Assembly: GCF_017894385.1 (NCBI RefSeq)
Contig: NZ_CP059560.1
Span: 4,968,501-5,032,500 of the forward strand
From: Aromatoleum petrolei
Lineage (GTDB): Bacteria; Pseudomonadota; Gammaproteobacteria; Burkholderiales; Rhodocyclaceae
Direction of reading: 5' to 3'
DNA length: 64,000 nucleotides
The notes under the pieces are model-generated. The model ran no database searches. It was not told the origin of the DNA and worked only from the letters and a program-made list of their open reading frames with translations. Shown here in pieces: positions 1-8,179 of this stretch (positions are counted from its first letter, which is position 1; each line of letters opens with the position of its first letter). The translations under genes were made by a program, and so were the position numbers.

Positions 1-1074
1 TGCGAGCTGGAGGTACGCACGCTGGAGCGCAAATCGCCGCTGGAGATGGCGCCGCGTCCGGTCGGCAGCATCGGGCAGCTGCGTCGAGGCGACGCGGTGA
101 TTGCGTTCTCGCGCCGCGACGTGCTGAATTGGGCTACCAACATCGCGGAGGCCGGTTTCCGCGTTGCCACGATTTACGGCAATCTCTCGCCGGAGGTGCG
201 TCGCGCGCAGGCGCAGCGCTTCCGTGACGGCGAGGCCGACATCGTCGTTGCGACCGACGCGATCGGCATGGGACTCAACCTGCCGGTGGCGCGAGTGGTG
301 TTTTCCACGGCGAAGAAGTTCGACGGCATCTCGGAGGACATCCTGCCGCCCTGGCTCACGCACCAGATTGCCGGGCGGGCAGGGCGCTTCGGTCTGCACG
401 AGGCGGGCCTCGTCGCCGGTTTCGACGAGCACACGCACCGTATCGTCGGCCGGCTGATGCGCACCGGGGCCGATCCGCTGTCGAGCCGCGGTTTTTATGT
501 AACGCCCTCGCTGCATCACCTGAGGAGCATTTCGGCTGCAACCGGCGAGCGTGCGCTGGCGCGCCTGCTCGAACTCTTCTCGCGCAACATCGACCTCACC
601 GACGATTTTTTCCTGCCCGGCGACCTGACCGAGCAGATCGAACGTGCGCGCTGGCTCGATACCCTGCCCTTGTCGCTTGAGCATCGTTTCACGCTGTCGC
701 TGGTGCCGGTATCGACACGCGTGGAGTCTCTGAACCAGGCTTGGCAGGAATGGGCGCGTGCGCTGTCGAAGGAGCGCACCTCGCACCTGTCGATCGAACC
801 GGTGGGGGGCGGTCGCTACGCGCTGCAGGCCGCCGAGGATGCGTGCAAGAAGTATTCTGCCTATGCGTGGCTAGGCTATCGGCTACCTGAACATTACCCG
901 GATGCCGAAGTCGCCGTCGCGCTTGCTCGCAGCATGTCGGAGACCGTCGACGAGATGCTTGCGCGCCAGCACGGACGACGGCGGGATTCCGCGTCCCGGG
1001 GCAAGGGGCGCGGCAAGGCGCGCAGGGATGACGGTCGCCGGCGTCCGTCTGCCGATCGCGGCAAGGGCAGGTGA
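1..1074 (+). CDS. Suv3-like ATP-dependent RNA helicase, C-terminal part (partial)
   Basis: The reading frame is open from the first base, so the start and the Walker A/B half lie outside the window; 357 codons are visible. The fragment shows the second RecA-like domain of a superfamily II helicase: a motif V segment IVVATDAIGMG at about visible residues 81-91 and a motif VI segment QIAGRAGRFG at about 122-131. These spellings are typical of the SUPV3L1/Suv3 family, known from mitochondrial RNA degradation and found in some alpha- and betaproteobacteria. The last 40 residues form a basic Arg/Lys/Gly tail, probably nucleic-acid binding. Family assignment is firm; the bacterial role is inferred as RNA unwinding or turnover. 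Confidence 0.85.
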   Translation, partial: CELEVRTLERKSPLEMAPRPVGSIGQLRRGDAVIAFSRRDVLNWATNIAEAGFRVATIYGNLSPEVRRAQAQRFRDGEADIVVATDAIGMGLNLPVARVVFSTAKKFDGISEDILPPWLTHQIAGRAGRFGLHEAGLVAGFDEHTHRIVGRLMRTGADPLSSRGFYVTPSLHHLRSISAATGERALARLLELFSRNIDLTDDFFLPGDLTEQIERARWLDTLPLSLEHRFTLSLVPVSTRVESLNQAWQEWARALSKERTSHLSIEPVGGGRYALQAAEDACKKYSAYAWLGYRLPEHYPDAEVAVALARSMSETVDEMLARQHGRRRDSASRGKGRGKARRDDGRRRPSADRGKGR

Positions 1075-1096
1075 TCGGCCGGCTTCGGGATGCTTG

Positions 1097-2008
1097 TCAA
1101 GCGGCGGACGCGGTCCCCGCGTTCCGCTCCTCGAGCAGCTTCACGATGCCGAACAGCACGCGGTTGACCGGGGTAGGAACCCCAAGGGCCCGCCCGCGCC
1201 GCAGCACGTAGCCGTTCAAATGGTCGATCTCGCTGCGCTTGCCGCGCCTGAGATCCTGCGCCGTGGACGAAAACTGCGCTGGCATCGTCTGCGCGATCTT
1301 CTGCACCGCGTCCCAGCAATCGCCTGGAACGGTGATGCCTTCAGCCCACGCTAGATCGAGACATTCCTGCACCGCGTCGCGCATGATGTCCTCGATCGAT
1401 TCCCCCGCAACGAGCCGGCCGTAGGGTAGTTGCGTAATCGCCGACAGGGCGTTGTACGCGCAGTTGAGGATCAGCTTGGCCCACAGTGCGCCGACGACGT
1501 TGTCCGAGACATCGACGGGCACGCCGGCGGCACCGAACATTTCGACAAGGCGCGCGGAGGCGTCGGACGGCGCGATCACGAGCTCCCCGCGGCCGTGGTG
1601 CTTCACATGGCCCGGGCCGGCCATTTCCGTCGCAACATAGACGACGGCGGCGCCAACCTGGCGGCCGAGCAGTGCCTGCAGCCGTTCAGCATTGTCTACA
1701 CCGTTCTGCAGGCTGAGCACGATCGCCTCGGGCGATAGATGGAGAGCCATTTCCGCCGCGGCGTCCGCCGTGTCGGTCGACTTCACGCAGCACAGCACGA
1801 GCTGCGCGTTCCGAACGGCTTCGGCGCTGGTACTTGCCTTCACCGGGATGCGTTCCTGAAACTCGTGCGTGTCGAGGAGGAGTCCATCGCGCGTCACGGC
1901 TTCGACGTGCATCGGACGACCGATCAAGACGACCTCGTGACCGGCGCGCGCGAGCATGCCGCCGTAGTAGCAGCCGACTGCGCCGGCTCCCATCACTGCA
2001 ATTCTCAT
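1097..2008 (-). CDS. Ketopantoate reductase family (PanE/ApbA) oxidoreductase
   Basis: The 303-residue product starts with a Rossmann dinucleotide fold (MRIAVMGAGAVGCYYGG) and has the two-domain layout of 2-dehydropantoate 2-reductase, NADPH-dependent in this family. The family's catalytic Lys and following Asn are visible in LWAKLILNCAYNAL, and the substrate-binding region QDLRRGKRSEIDHLNG is near residue 250. I chose the ATG at 2008, not the one 6 bp upstream, because an AGGAG sequence on the coding strand is about 8 bp from it. The gene converges on the helicase gene. Bacteria often carry several paralogues of this family, so the role in pantothenate synthesis is possible but not shown; no pan genes are adjacent. 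Confidence 0.85.
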   Translation of the reverse strand: MRIAVMGAGAVGCYYGGMLARAGHEVVLIGRPMHVEAVTRDGLLLDTHEFQERIPVKASTSAEAVRNAQLVLCCVKSTDTADAAAEMALHLSPEAIVLSLQNGVDNAERLQALLGRQVGAAVVYVATEMAGPGHVKHHGRGELVIAPSDASARLVEMFGAAGVPVDVSDNVVGALWAKLILNCAYNALSAITQLPYGRLVAGESIEDIMRDAVQECLDLAWAEGITVPGDCWDAVQKIAQTMPAQFSSTAQDLRRGKRSEIDHLNGYVLRRGRALGVPTPVNRVLFGIVKLLEERNAGTASAA

Positions 2009-2281
2009 GAGCATCTCTCCTTTGGGGCGTCAGGAGTCGCGGGCCGCGCGTCATCGAGGCGGCGCTCCGCGGCCAGACCGACATGTTAGACCCTTGCGGG
2101 CTCGCTGCGGGACGGGACAGGTGCGCTGGCGCTACCTGGAGTGCAAAATCGCGCGGCTCCGGGGGTGCAATCTGATAGTGTTGCGCTCCGCGCGGAGACT
2201 CTCGCCAGGAGCTGGCCCCCGCGTGCCGCTGCCCCGGGAATCCGCCGGATGCCTTTTCACGATCACCGCATGCATCACCAG

Positions 2282-3568
2282 ATGAATACGCCGCACCTCA
2301 GTCGACTCGTTCCCGTCCTTTCCATCACGGCCTTCGTGCTCGGTGGGTGCGCCGCCGTTTCGGAACCACCTGCCGTGCAGGCGCCCGCGCCGGTCGAAAT
2401 GCGAACGGCGGACGTGCTCCCGTCGACGCCTCCATCGCAGGGGGGCGTACCCGCGGCACCGCCCGAGGGGCGATTCGTGCAGGGTTTCCCGCCGCGGGTG
2501 CAGGAACAGGACGCACGCAGGTTCGTGTACGCGCTGCTTCCGCCGGGCGTCACGCGCGAGCGCGACGAGTGGGCGGCGGACATCGTCGCGGCCGTCATGG
2601 CGCTGCGCCTCGCACCGAGCGCCGAAAACTTCTGCGCGTCGATCGCGGTGATCGAGCAGGAATCGAGTTTCCAGGCGGATCCGGTGGTCCCCGGCTTGTC
2701 GAAGATCGTGTGGCGGGAAATCGAGACCCGCCGCAAGCGCTACCTGATCCCGAAGATGGCGCTGGACGCCGCACTGTCCCAGCCGTCGCGCAACGGCAAG
2801 ACTTACCGCCAGCGCATCAACGCGCTGAAGACGGAGCGCCAGATGAGCATCCTCTATGCGGATATCATCGGCGAGGTGCCCGGCGGCAAGCTGCTGCTGA
2901 GTGGATACAACCCGGTGCGCACCGGTGGACCGATGCAGGTGAGTGTCGCGTTCGCGGAGGAGCATGCACGGGAGAAGTCTTACGCCGGGGCGACGAACGG
3001 CAAGGTGCGCGAGGCGGTGTTCACGCGCCGCGGCGGCGTCTATTTCGGCATCGCACACCTGCTCGATTATCCGGCGCCGTATCGTACTCCGCTCTACCGC
3101 TTCGCGGATTTCAACGCGGGTCACTACGCCAGTCGCAATGCGGCCTTCCAGATGGCCTTAGGCAAAGTGGCCGGGCTGGCGTTAGTGCCGGACGGCGACC
3201 TGCTGCGCTACAAGGACGGCCGTCCGAGCACGGTGGCGAGCGCGACCCAGCGCGCGGCACTGAAGATCTCGCGCAGGCTGCGCCTGAACGAGGTGGAGAT
3301 CGAGTCGGCCCTGCGGCAGGAGAAGGACGAGTCGTTCGGCAGCACGAAGCTCTATCAGCGCGTGTTCTCGCTCGCGGACGAAGCGGCCGGGCGGCCGGTG
3401 CCGCGTGAGGCGCTGCCGCAGATCCGCCTGAAGAGCCCGAAGATCACGAGCAAGATCACCACGGCCTGGTTTGCCGACCGGGTAAACACGCGCTATCGCT
3501 CGTGCGTGAACCGGGCAGCCGCCGTGCCGGACCTGCAGCCGGCGTGGTCGAACGGAACGAGGCTGTAG
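2282..3568 (+). CDS. DUF1615 family lipoprotein
   Basis: The product is about 428 residues and begins with a signal peptide ending in a lipobox (VLGGC, Cys at about residue 25), so it should be a lipid-anchored envelope protein. A Pro-rich linker follows, then a conserved alpha-helical body with IEQESSFQADP and GGPMQVSVAFAE segments that resemble the catalytic Glu and SGPMQ region of lysozyme-like lytic transglycosylases. This matches the DUF1615 family. A murein-hydrolase fold is inference from those motifs only. The start is uncertain: ATGs at 2249, 2270 and 2282 are in frame and none has a strong ribosome-binding site; 2282 gives the most normal signal peptide. The 273 bp upstream hold no gene I can recognise. 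Confidence 0.75.
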   Translation: MNTPHLSRLVPVLSITAFVLGGCAAVSEPPAVQAPAPVEMRTADVLPSTPPSQGGVPAAPPEGRFVQGFPPRVQEQDARRFVYALLPPGVTRERDEWAADIVAAVMALRLAPSAENFCASIAVIEQESSFQADPVVPGLSKIVWREIETRRKRYLIPKMALDAALSQPSRNGKTYRQRINALKTERQMSILYADIIGEVPGGKLLLSGYNPVRTGGPMQVSVAFAEEHAREKSYAGATNGKVREAVFTRRGGVYFGIAHLLDYPAPYRTPLYRFADFNAGHYASRNAAFQMALGKVAGLALVPDGDLLRYKDGRPSTVASATQRAALKISRRLRLNEVEIESALRQEKDESFGSTKLYQRVFSLADEAAGRPVPREALPQIRLKSPKITSKITTAWFADRVNTRYRSCVNRAAAVPDLQPAWSNGTRL

Positions 3569-3611
3569 GCCATGGGGCCGCGCCGGGCGGGCGCGGGTTC
3601 GGCGCAGGTGC

Positions 3612-4385
3612 CTAGCGGTCGGCGAAGCGCGGGGCGCGCTTCTCGACGAAGGCGCTCATGCCTTCCTTCTGGTCCGCCAGGCCGAACGTGGCGTGCAGGG
3701 TGCGCCGTTCGAACAGCAGGCCTTCGTTGAGCGGGCCTTCGAAGGCGCGATTCACCGTTTCCTTCATCATCATAAGGACGGGCAGCGAGAACTCCGCGAT
3801 CTTCGTGCCGGCCGCGAGCGCCTCGTCGAGCACGCTCTCGGCCGGGTAGATGCGCGCGACGAGTCCGCTGCGCTCGGCTTCCTGTGCGTCCATCAGGCGA
3901 CCGGTGAGGCACAGGTCCATCGCCTTGGTCTTGCCCACGGCACGCGGCAGGCGCTGCGTGCCGCCGGCGCCGGGGATCGTGCCGATCTTGATCTCCGGCT
4001 GGCCGAAGCGTGCGTTCTCCGCAGCGAAGACGATGTCGCACATCATCGCCAGTTCGCATCCGCCACCCAGCGCGACGCCGGAGACGGCGGCGATTGTCGG
4101 CTTGCGGAAGGTCTTGAGGCGCTCCCAGTTGCGCGTGATGAAGTCACCCTTGTAGGCGTCCATGTAGTCCATCGCACGCATTGCGGCAATGTCCGCACCG
4201 GCGGCGAAGGCTTTTTCGGAGCCCGTCACCACCACGCAGGCGATGCCGGCGTCCGCTTCGAAGCGGTCTAGTGCCAGGCCGATCGCGCTCATCACGTCAT
4301 CGTTCAACGCATTGAAGACTTCGAGCCGGTTGATGCGGATCAGTCCGACCTTGCCACGCGTCTCGACGAGGATCACTGAAGTCAT
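3612..4385 (-). CDS. badK: Cyclohex-1-ene-1-carboxyl-CoA hydratase-like enoyl-CoA hydratase (BadK)
   Basis: This 257-residue crotonase-fold protein has the oxyanion-hole segments FAAGADIAAM and VALGGGCELAMMCD and the catalytic-Glu region FGQPEIKIGTIPGAGGTQRLPRA, both glutamates present. It resembles BadK of Rhodopseudomonas palustris and the PaaF group of hydratases. In the cyclohexanecarboxylate route it would hydrate cyclohex-1-ene-1-carboxyl-CoA to 2-hydroxycyclohexanecarboxyl-CoA. It lies 20 bp downstream of the ligase aliA on the same strand, so the two form one operon; this neighbourhood is the main reason for choosing BadK over a general enoyl-CoA hydratase. The start at 4385 is preceded by a GGGGA sequence on the coding strand. 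Confidence 0.75.
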   Translation of the reverse strand: MTSVILVETRGKVGLIRINRLEVFNALNDDVMSAIGLALDRFEADAGIACVVVTGSEKAFAAGADIAAMRAMDYMDAYKGDFITRNWERLKTFRKPTIAAVSGVALGGGCELAMMCDIVFAAENARFGQPEIKIGTIPGAGGTQRLPRAVGKTKAMDLCLTGRLMDAQEAERSGLVARIYPAESVLDEALAAGTKIAEFSLPVLMMMKETVNRAFEGPLNEGLLFERRTLHATFGLADQKEGMSAFVEKRAPRFADR

Positions 4386-4405
4386 GGTGTCGTTCCCCAT
4401 CGCCA

Positions 4406-6034
4406 TCATTGGCCGCTGCCGAAGGATTTGGCGGCTTCGCGCAGCTTGAACTTCTGCAGCTTGCCGGCCGGCGTGCGCGGCAGGTCCTCGACGATCTCGA
4501 GGCGCTCGGGGTAGTACTGCTTCGCAACCTGCTGCTTGTCGAGATAGGCGGTCATCTCTTCGAAACTGAGCGTGCTGCCGGGTTTCAGCGATACGAAGGC
4601 ACATACGCGCTCGCCCAGGCGCCGGTCCGGGTAGCCGACCACGGCGACCGTCGTGATCGACGGGTGGCGATACAGGAGGTTCTCGATTTCGACGACCGGG
4701 ATGTTCTCGCCGCCGCGGATCACGATGTCCTTGCTGCGCCCGTTGATGCGGATATAGCCCTCGCTGTCCTGGAAGGCCGTGTCGCCGGTGTCGAACCAGC
4801 CGTCGGCGGTGACACCGTTGAGTTGCGGACGTTTGAGATAGCCGGCGAACAGGGACGAGCCGCGGATCAGCAGTTCGCCCGTCTCGCCTGTGGGCAGTTC
4901 GGCCGCGTCCGCTCCGACGATGCGGATCTCGATGCCGGGCAGGGCGCGGCCGTCGGAGACGCCGGATTTCTGCAGCGCACGCGCCGGTTCGGTGACGGTC
5001 ACCGCGCCGCATTCGGTCATGCCCCACGCCGAGCAGATGCTCAAGCCCATCAGGTCCCAGGCACGCTGGACGACGACGGGCGGGATCGGTGCGCCGGCGC
5101 AGTTGAACTTCGTGAATTGCGGCGACACCGGCGAACCCGCTTCGACTGCCGCGCACATGTCGGAAACAAAGGCCGCCGAGGCCATGCTGAAGGTCACACC
5201 CTCGTCGCGGACGATCTCCAGCGCACGCGGCGCGTCCCAGATTTCCTGCAGCACCGTCGTCGAGTTCAGGATCAGCGGCAGCATCGCGAGATAGCCGTAG
5301 CCGGTGAGGTGCGCCATCGGCGACGCCCCGAGGATGATGTCCGACGGGCTCAGCTCCATCGTCGCGATATAGGCGTGGAGGTTCGAGAAGAGCGTGTTCG
5401 AGGTGTGCATCACGCCCTTGGGTTCGCCCGTCGTGCCCGAGGTGTACATGAGCAGCGAGACATCGTCGGAGCCGATGCCGGGGCCGGAAATAGGCTGCGT
5501 GTCCTCGCGCATCAGCACGTGGTCGAAGCTGTCCTCGCCGTCACCGTCGACGACCACGACCTGTTTCAGATGCGGCAGCCTGGGCTGCAGCTCGCGCGCC
5601 ATCGCGGCGTGGTCGAACTTGCGGAACACCGCCGGCACGATGAAGACCTTCGATTCGGCGAAGTCCAGCATGTAGCTCAGCTCGTGCTGGCGGAAGATCG
5701 GCATCACTGGGTTTGCGGCGGCGCCGATACGGGCGCAGGCGAGCGAGAGCGCGACGAATTCCCAGCGGTTGGGCAGCTGGAAGCTCACGACGTCGCTGCG
5801 GCCCACGCCGAGCGCGACGAGGCCGCGGGCGATCAGGTCGACCCGCCGGTCCAGTTCGCGGTAGCTGAGGCGGACCGGTTCGGTCTGCCCGTCGCGGTAG
5901 CCGACGACGGCTGGCTTGTCCGGGCAATCCGCCAGCGCGCGGCGGAAATGCACGTCGATCGTCTCGTCGCGCCACAGGCCGGCGGCATTCATGGCAGTCA
6001 TGCGGTCGGCGATCAGCACCGGGTCGAAGTTCAT
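4406..6034 (-). CDS. aliA: Cyclohexanecarboxylate-CoA ligase-like AMP-forming acyl-CoA synthetase (AliA)
   Basis: This 542-residue ANL-superfamily enzyme has the P-loop MYTSGTTGEPKGVMHT, the A5 motif WGMTECG, the A7-like hinge segment DGWFDTGDTA and the C-terminal lysine in RTPAGKLQKFKLRE, so it should be catalytically complete. It activates a carboxylic acid to its CoA thioester through an acyl-adenylate. Similarity to AliA-type ligases and its operon with badK, divergent from an aliB-like gene next to badRHI, point to cyclohexanecarboxylate as substrate. GGAGAG lies just upstream of the ATG. It has its own promoter region with an operator candidate. A medium-chain fatty acid ligase is the main alternative. 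Confidence 0.8.
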   Translation of the reverse strand: MNFDPVLIADRMTAMNAAGLWRDETIDVHFRRALADCPDKPAVVGYRDGQTEPVRLSYRELDRRVDLIARGLVALGVGRSDVVSFQLPNRWEFVALSLACARIGAAANPVMPIFRQHELSYMLDFAESKVFIVPAVFRKFDHAAMARELQPRLPHLKQVVVVDGDGEDSFDHVLMREDTQPISGPGIGSDDVSLLMYTSGTTGEPKGVMHTSNTLFSNLHAYIATMELSPSDIILGASPMAHLTGYGYLAMLPLILNSTTVLQEIWDAPRALEIVRDEGVTFSMASAAFVSDMCAAVEAGSPVSPQFTKFNCAGAPIPPVVVQRAWDLMGLSICSAWGMTECGAVTVTEPARALQKSGVSDGRALPGIEIRIVGADAAELPTGETGELLIRGSSLFAGYLKRPQLNGVTADGWFDTGDTAFQDSEGYIRINGRSKDIVIRGGENIPVVEIENLLYRHPSITTVAVVGYPDRRLGERVCAFVSLKPGSTLSFEEMTAYLDKQQVAKQYYPERLEIVEDLPRTPAGKLQKFKLREAAKSFGSGQ

Positions 6035-6225
6035 TTTTTTCTCTCCTCACTTTTGGCGGGGGCGGGGCCCGCGCACAACCCTGAATGATGTCCAGCGAGA
6101 CCGTGGCGCTCGACGGGCTTCGCGGCGGCGCGGTCCGCGACGTTCGGTCCCCGCGGCCCTGCGTTCCTTTTGCCACGCATCTTCCTGCTTGTCGATCTCG
6201 GCCTCCGACCTTCCCCGGAGGCATG

Positions 6226-6244
6226 GCAAAGCTATTCTCTTTGC
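6226..6244. promoter_or_regulatory. 19-bp palindrome in the aliA promoter
   Basis: GCAAAG and CTTTGC form a perfect inverted repeat separated by 7 bp. It covers the probable -10 region of the leftward aliA promoter (TAGCTT on the minus strand at 6229-6234, 17 bp from the -35). A dimeric repressor binding here would block aliA transcription. It differs from the other shared operator motif in this gap, so it may serve a second regulator. Confidence 0.45.
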
Positions 6245-6251
6245 AAAAGTA

Positions 6252-6267
6252 AGTCAATAGATTGCTA
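6252..6267 (-). promoter_or_regulatory. aliA -35 box with shared operator motif
   Basis: On the minus strand the 15-mer TAGCAATCTATTGAC occupies 6267 to 6253 and runs into a -35 box TTGACT (6257-6252). Its core is the palindrome CAAT-N2-ATTG. The same 15-mer, differing at one central base, overlaps the -35 box of the divergent aliB-like gene. A matching motif in both divergent promoters of one pathway is good evidence of a common regulator, most simply the MarR protein encoded at 7610-8080. The rest of the 430-bp gap 6035-6464 contains no gene I can support. Confidence 0.6.
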
Positions 6268-6396
6268 CACACTAACGCCATCAGCGCGGTATTGACGTGC
6301 TCCTTGTGTTCCGTAAGAGCCTTGTAACACCAGAAGGAATGGCGGGATACAGACCTTTCGGCGGTGGCCGTTGTGCTCGCACTGGAAAAAATTAAA

Positions 6397-6436
6397 TAGC
6401 AATGTATTGACAGAAAAGTTTGCTGCTCCCTAGAAT
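6397..6436 (+). promoter_or_regulatory. sigma70-type promoter and operator for the aliB-like gene
   Basis: A near-consensus promoter is visible: TTGACA at 6407-6412, an 18-bp spacer and TAGAAT at 6431-6436. The 15-mer TAGCAATGTATTGAC at 6397-6411 overlaps the -35 box and repeats the motif seen, inverted, in the aliA promoter. A strong ribosome-binding site AGGAGGAG at 6452-6459 lies 5 bp before the ATG at 6465. A protein bound to the 15-mer would exclude RNA polymerase, so repression with effector release is the simplest model. Confidence 0.65.
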
Positions 6437-6464
6437 GCGCAAAACCTACACAGGAGGAGCAGCG

Positions 6465-7613
6465 ATGGATTTCAGTCTCAGCCCCGAGCAGCAGGCGCTC
6501 GTCGATACCGCAGCCCGTTTTGCCCGCGAACGGCTCGCCCCGGGCTACAAGGCGCGTGAGAAGGCCGAACGCATCGAGCGCGAAGTCATCCGCGAGATGG
6601 GCGAACTCGGCTTCCTCGGGCCGGAGTTGTCCGAAGCGCACGGCGGCATGGGTGTCGATTGCCTGACCAGCGGCCTGCTGCTGGAGCAGATCTCGTACGG
6701 TGACTTCAACGTCTCCTACGTGAATCTGCTCACCTCGCTGTGCGGACAGATCGTCGCGAACTACGCGCGGCCGGACATCGCGAAGGAGTGGCTGGGCCAG
6801 GTCATCGCCGGCAAGAAGGCGATCGCGATCGCGCTGACCGAGCCGAGCGCCGGTTCCGACGCGGCGCGCCTCAAGCTGAAGGCGACGCGCGAAGGCGATG
6901 TGTGGGTGCTCAACGGCGAGAAGACCTCGATCTCGATGGCGACGCAGGCGGACGTGGCGGTGGTGTTCGCCCGCACCGGCGCCGAATCCGATCGCGCCCG
7001 CGGCATCAGCGCCTTCCTTGTCCCGATGGACCTGCCCGGGATCACCCGTACGGCCTTCGACGACATCGGTACCCGCCCGGTGGGTCGCGGTTCGATCTTC
7101 TTCGACGACGTCTGTGTGCCGGCCGAAATGATGCTCGGCGACGAGGGCAAGGGCTTCGTGCAGGTGATGCAGGGCTTCGACTACAGCCGCGCGCTGATCG
7201 GCATCCAGTGCATGGGTGTGGTGCGCGCCTCGCTCGACGAGACCTGGCGCTACGTGCAGGAGCGCGAGGCCTTCGGGAAGAAGATCGGCGAGTTCCAGGG
7301 GGTGACCTTCCCGCTCGCCGAGGCCGAGACGATGTACGAAGCCTGCCGCGTGCTATGCCTGAAGACGCTGTGGCTGAAGGATCAGGGACTGGAGCACACG
7401 GCCGAGGCGGCGATGTGCAAGTGGTGGGCGCCGAAGGTGGCGTGCGAAATCATCCACCAGTGCCTGCTCACGCACGGCCACGGCGGGTACGCGAGCGACT
7501 ACGACTTCGGCCAGCGCTATCGCGACGTCATGGGCCTGCAGATCGGCGACGGCACCGCGAACATCATGAAGATGATCATCGGTCGTCAGAAGCTCGCGGC
7601 GCACGAAATCTAA
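6465..7613 (+). CDS. aliB: Cyclohexanecarboxyl-CoA dehydrogenase-like acyl-CoA dehydrogenase (AliB)
   Basis: This 382-residue flavoprotein of the acyl-CoA dehydrogenase family has the FAD-binding segment ALTEPSAGSDAA near residue 125 and the C-terminal helical domain. It would oxidise cyclohexanecarboxyl-CoA to cyclohex-1-ene-1-carboxyl-CoA and pass electrons to ETF. The usual catalytic Glu near the C-terminus (EGTSQ in typical members) is Asp362 here, in QIGDGTANI. This is unusual for ordinary acyl-CoA dehydrogenases but, as I recall, fits enzymes acting on cyclic acyl-CoA. The ATG at 6465 follows a consensus ribosome-binding site. The gene is divergent from aliA and ends 4 bp inside the convergent badR. 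Substrate assignment rests on context plus the Asp. Confidence 0.72.
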   Translation: MDFSLSPEQQALVDTAARFARERLAPGYKAREKAERIEREVIREMGELGFLGPELSEAHGGMGVDCLTSGLLLEQISYGDFNVSYVNLLTSLCGQIVANYARPDIAKEWLGQVIAGKKAIAIALTEPSAGSDAARLKLKATREGDVWVLNGEKTSISMATQADVAVVFARTGAESDRARGISAFLVPMDLPGITRTAFDDIGTRPVGRGSIFFDDVCVPAEMMLGDEGKGFVQVMQGFDYSRALIGIQCMGVVRASLDETWRYVQEREAFGKKIGEFQGVTFPLAEAETMYEACRVLCLKTLWLKDQGLEHTAEAAMCKWWAPKVACEIIHQCLLTHGHGGYASDYDFGQRYRDVMGLQIGDGTANIMKMIIGRQKLAAHEI

Positions 7614-8080
7614 AGCTTGGCCATGTTGCGCTGCAGGAGGCTGACGTAGTGGATGAACTGCAGGCGGTCATCGAACGAGAAGCCTTTCAGCGCCTGGTCG
7701 TAGAAGTCGTGGATGGGATCGGCGAGCTTGACCCACAGCTCCTCGCCCTTGGGGCTGAGCTTGACTTTCACGGATCGGCGGTCTTCCTCGCTGGTGGCGC
7801 GTTCGATCAGGCCGTCGCGTTCGAGCCGCGTAAGGATGCCCGACAGGTTCTGGCGGCTGACGAGCAGGAAGCGCGACAGCTCGCCGACGCCCATGCCTTC
7901 CTTGACCTTGGGCCGGGACAGCGCGCCGAGCACGGACCACTGCTGCGTCGTCACGCCGAACTCGTCGAGGGCCTGCGTGCCCTTGGTGTGCAGCGTGTTC
8001 GCGGCCTGGAAGAAACGGAAGAACAGCCGGTTGCTGATCTCCATCGTGGCGAGGTCCTTGGCAGCGGAAAGGTCTTTCAT
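7610..8080 (-). CDS. badR: MarR family regulator, BadR-like
   Basis: The product is about 156 residues with a winged-helix MarR core: GVTTQQWSVLGALSRP is followed by the recognition region LLVSRQNLSGILTRLERDGLIER and the wing EEDRRSVKVKLSPKG. It resembles BadR of Rhodopseudomonas palustris, the MarR-type regulator of the same catabolic genes. It sits between the aliB-like gene and badH, convergent with the former and divergent from the latter, so it is well placed to control both arms. In-frame ATGs at 8113 and 8128 could extend the N-terminus; none of the three has a clear ribosome-binding site. I chose 8080 because it gives the length usual for the family. Confidence 0.82.
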   Translation of the reverse strand: MKDLSAAKDLATMEISNRLFFRFFQAANTLHTKGTQALDEFGVTTQQWSVLGALSRPKVKEGMGVGELSRFLLVSRQNLSGILTRLERDGLIERATSEEDRRSVKVKLSPKGEELWVKLADPIHDFYDQALKGFSFDDRLQFIHYVSLLQRNMAKL

Positions 8081-8179
8081 CGGGGAGTCAGGTCGGTTGC
8101 GAACGGCGCCCATTGAAGCGCAAAGCATGGCCCGGACGCAACGGGCCGAATTGATGGTTATCCAACAGGAGAGTGAGAG

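Noticed and set aside
4409..6088. 559-codon open frame on the plus strand opposite aliA
   Set aside because: It is a shadow of the AMP-ligase gene; there is no ribosome-binding site or domain.
8081..8179. Search for the 15-bp ali operator between badR and badH
   Set aside because: I found only partial CATTG and GCAAAG fragments, not the TAGCAATSTATTGAC motif, so I do not claim an operator there.
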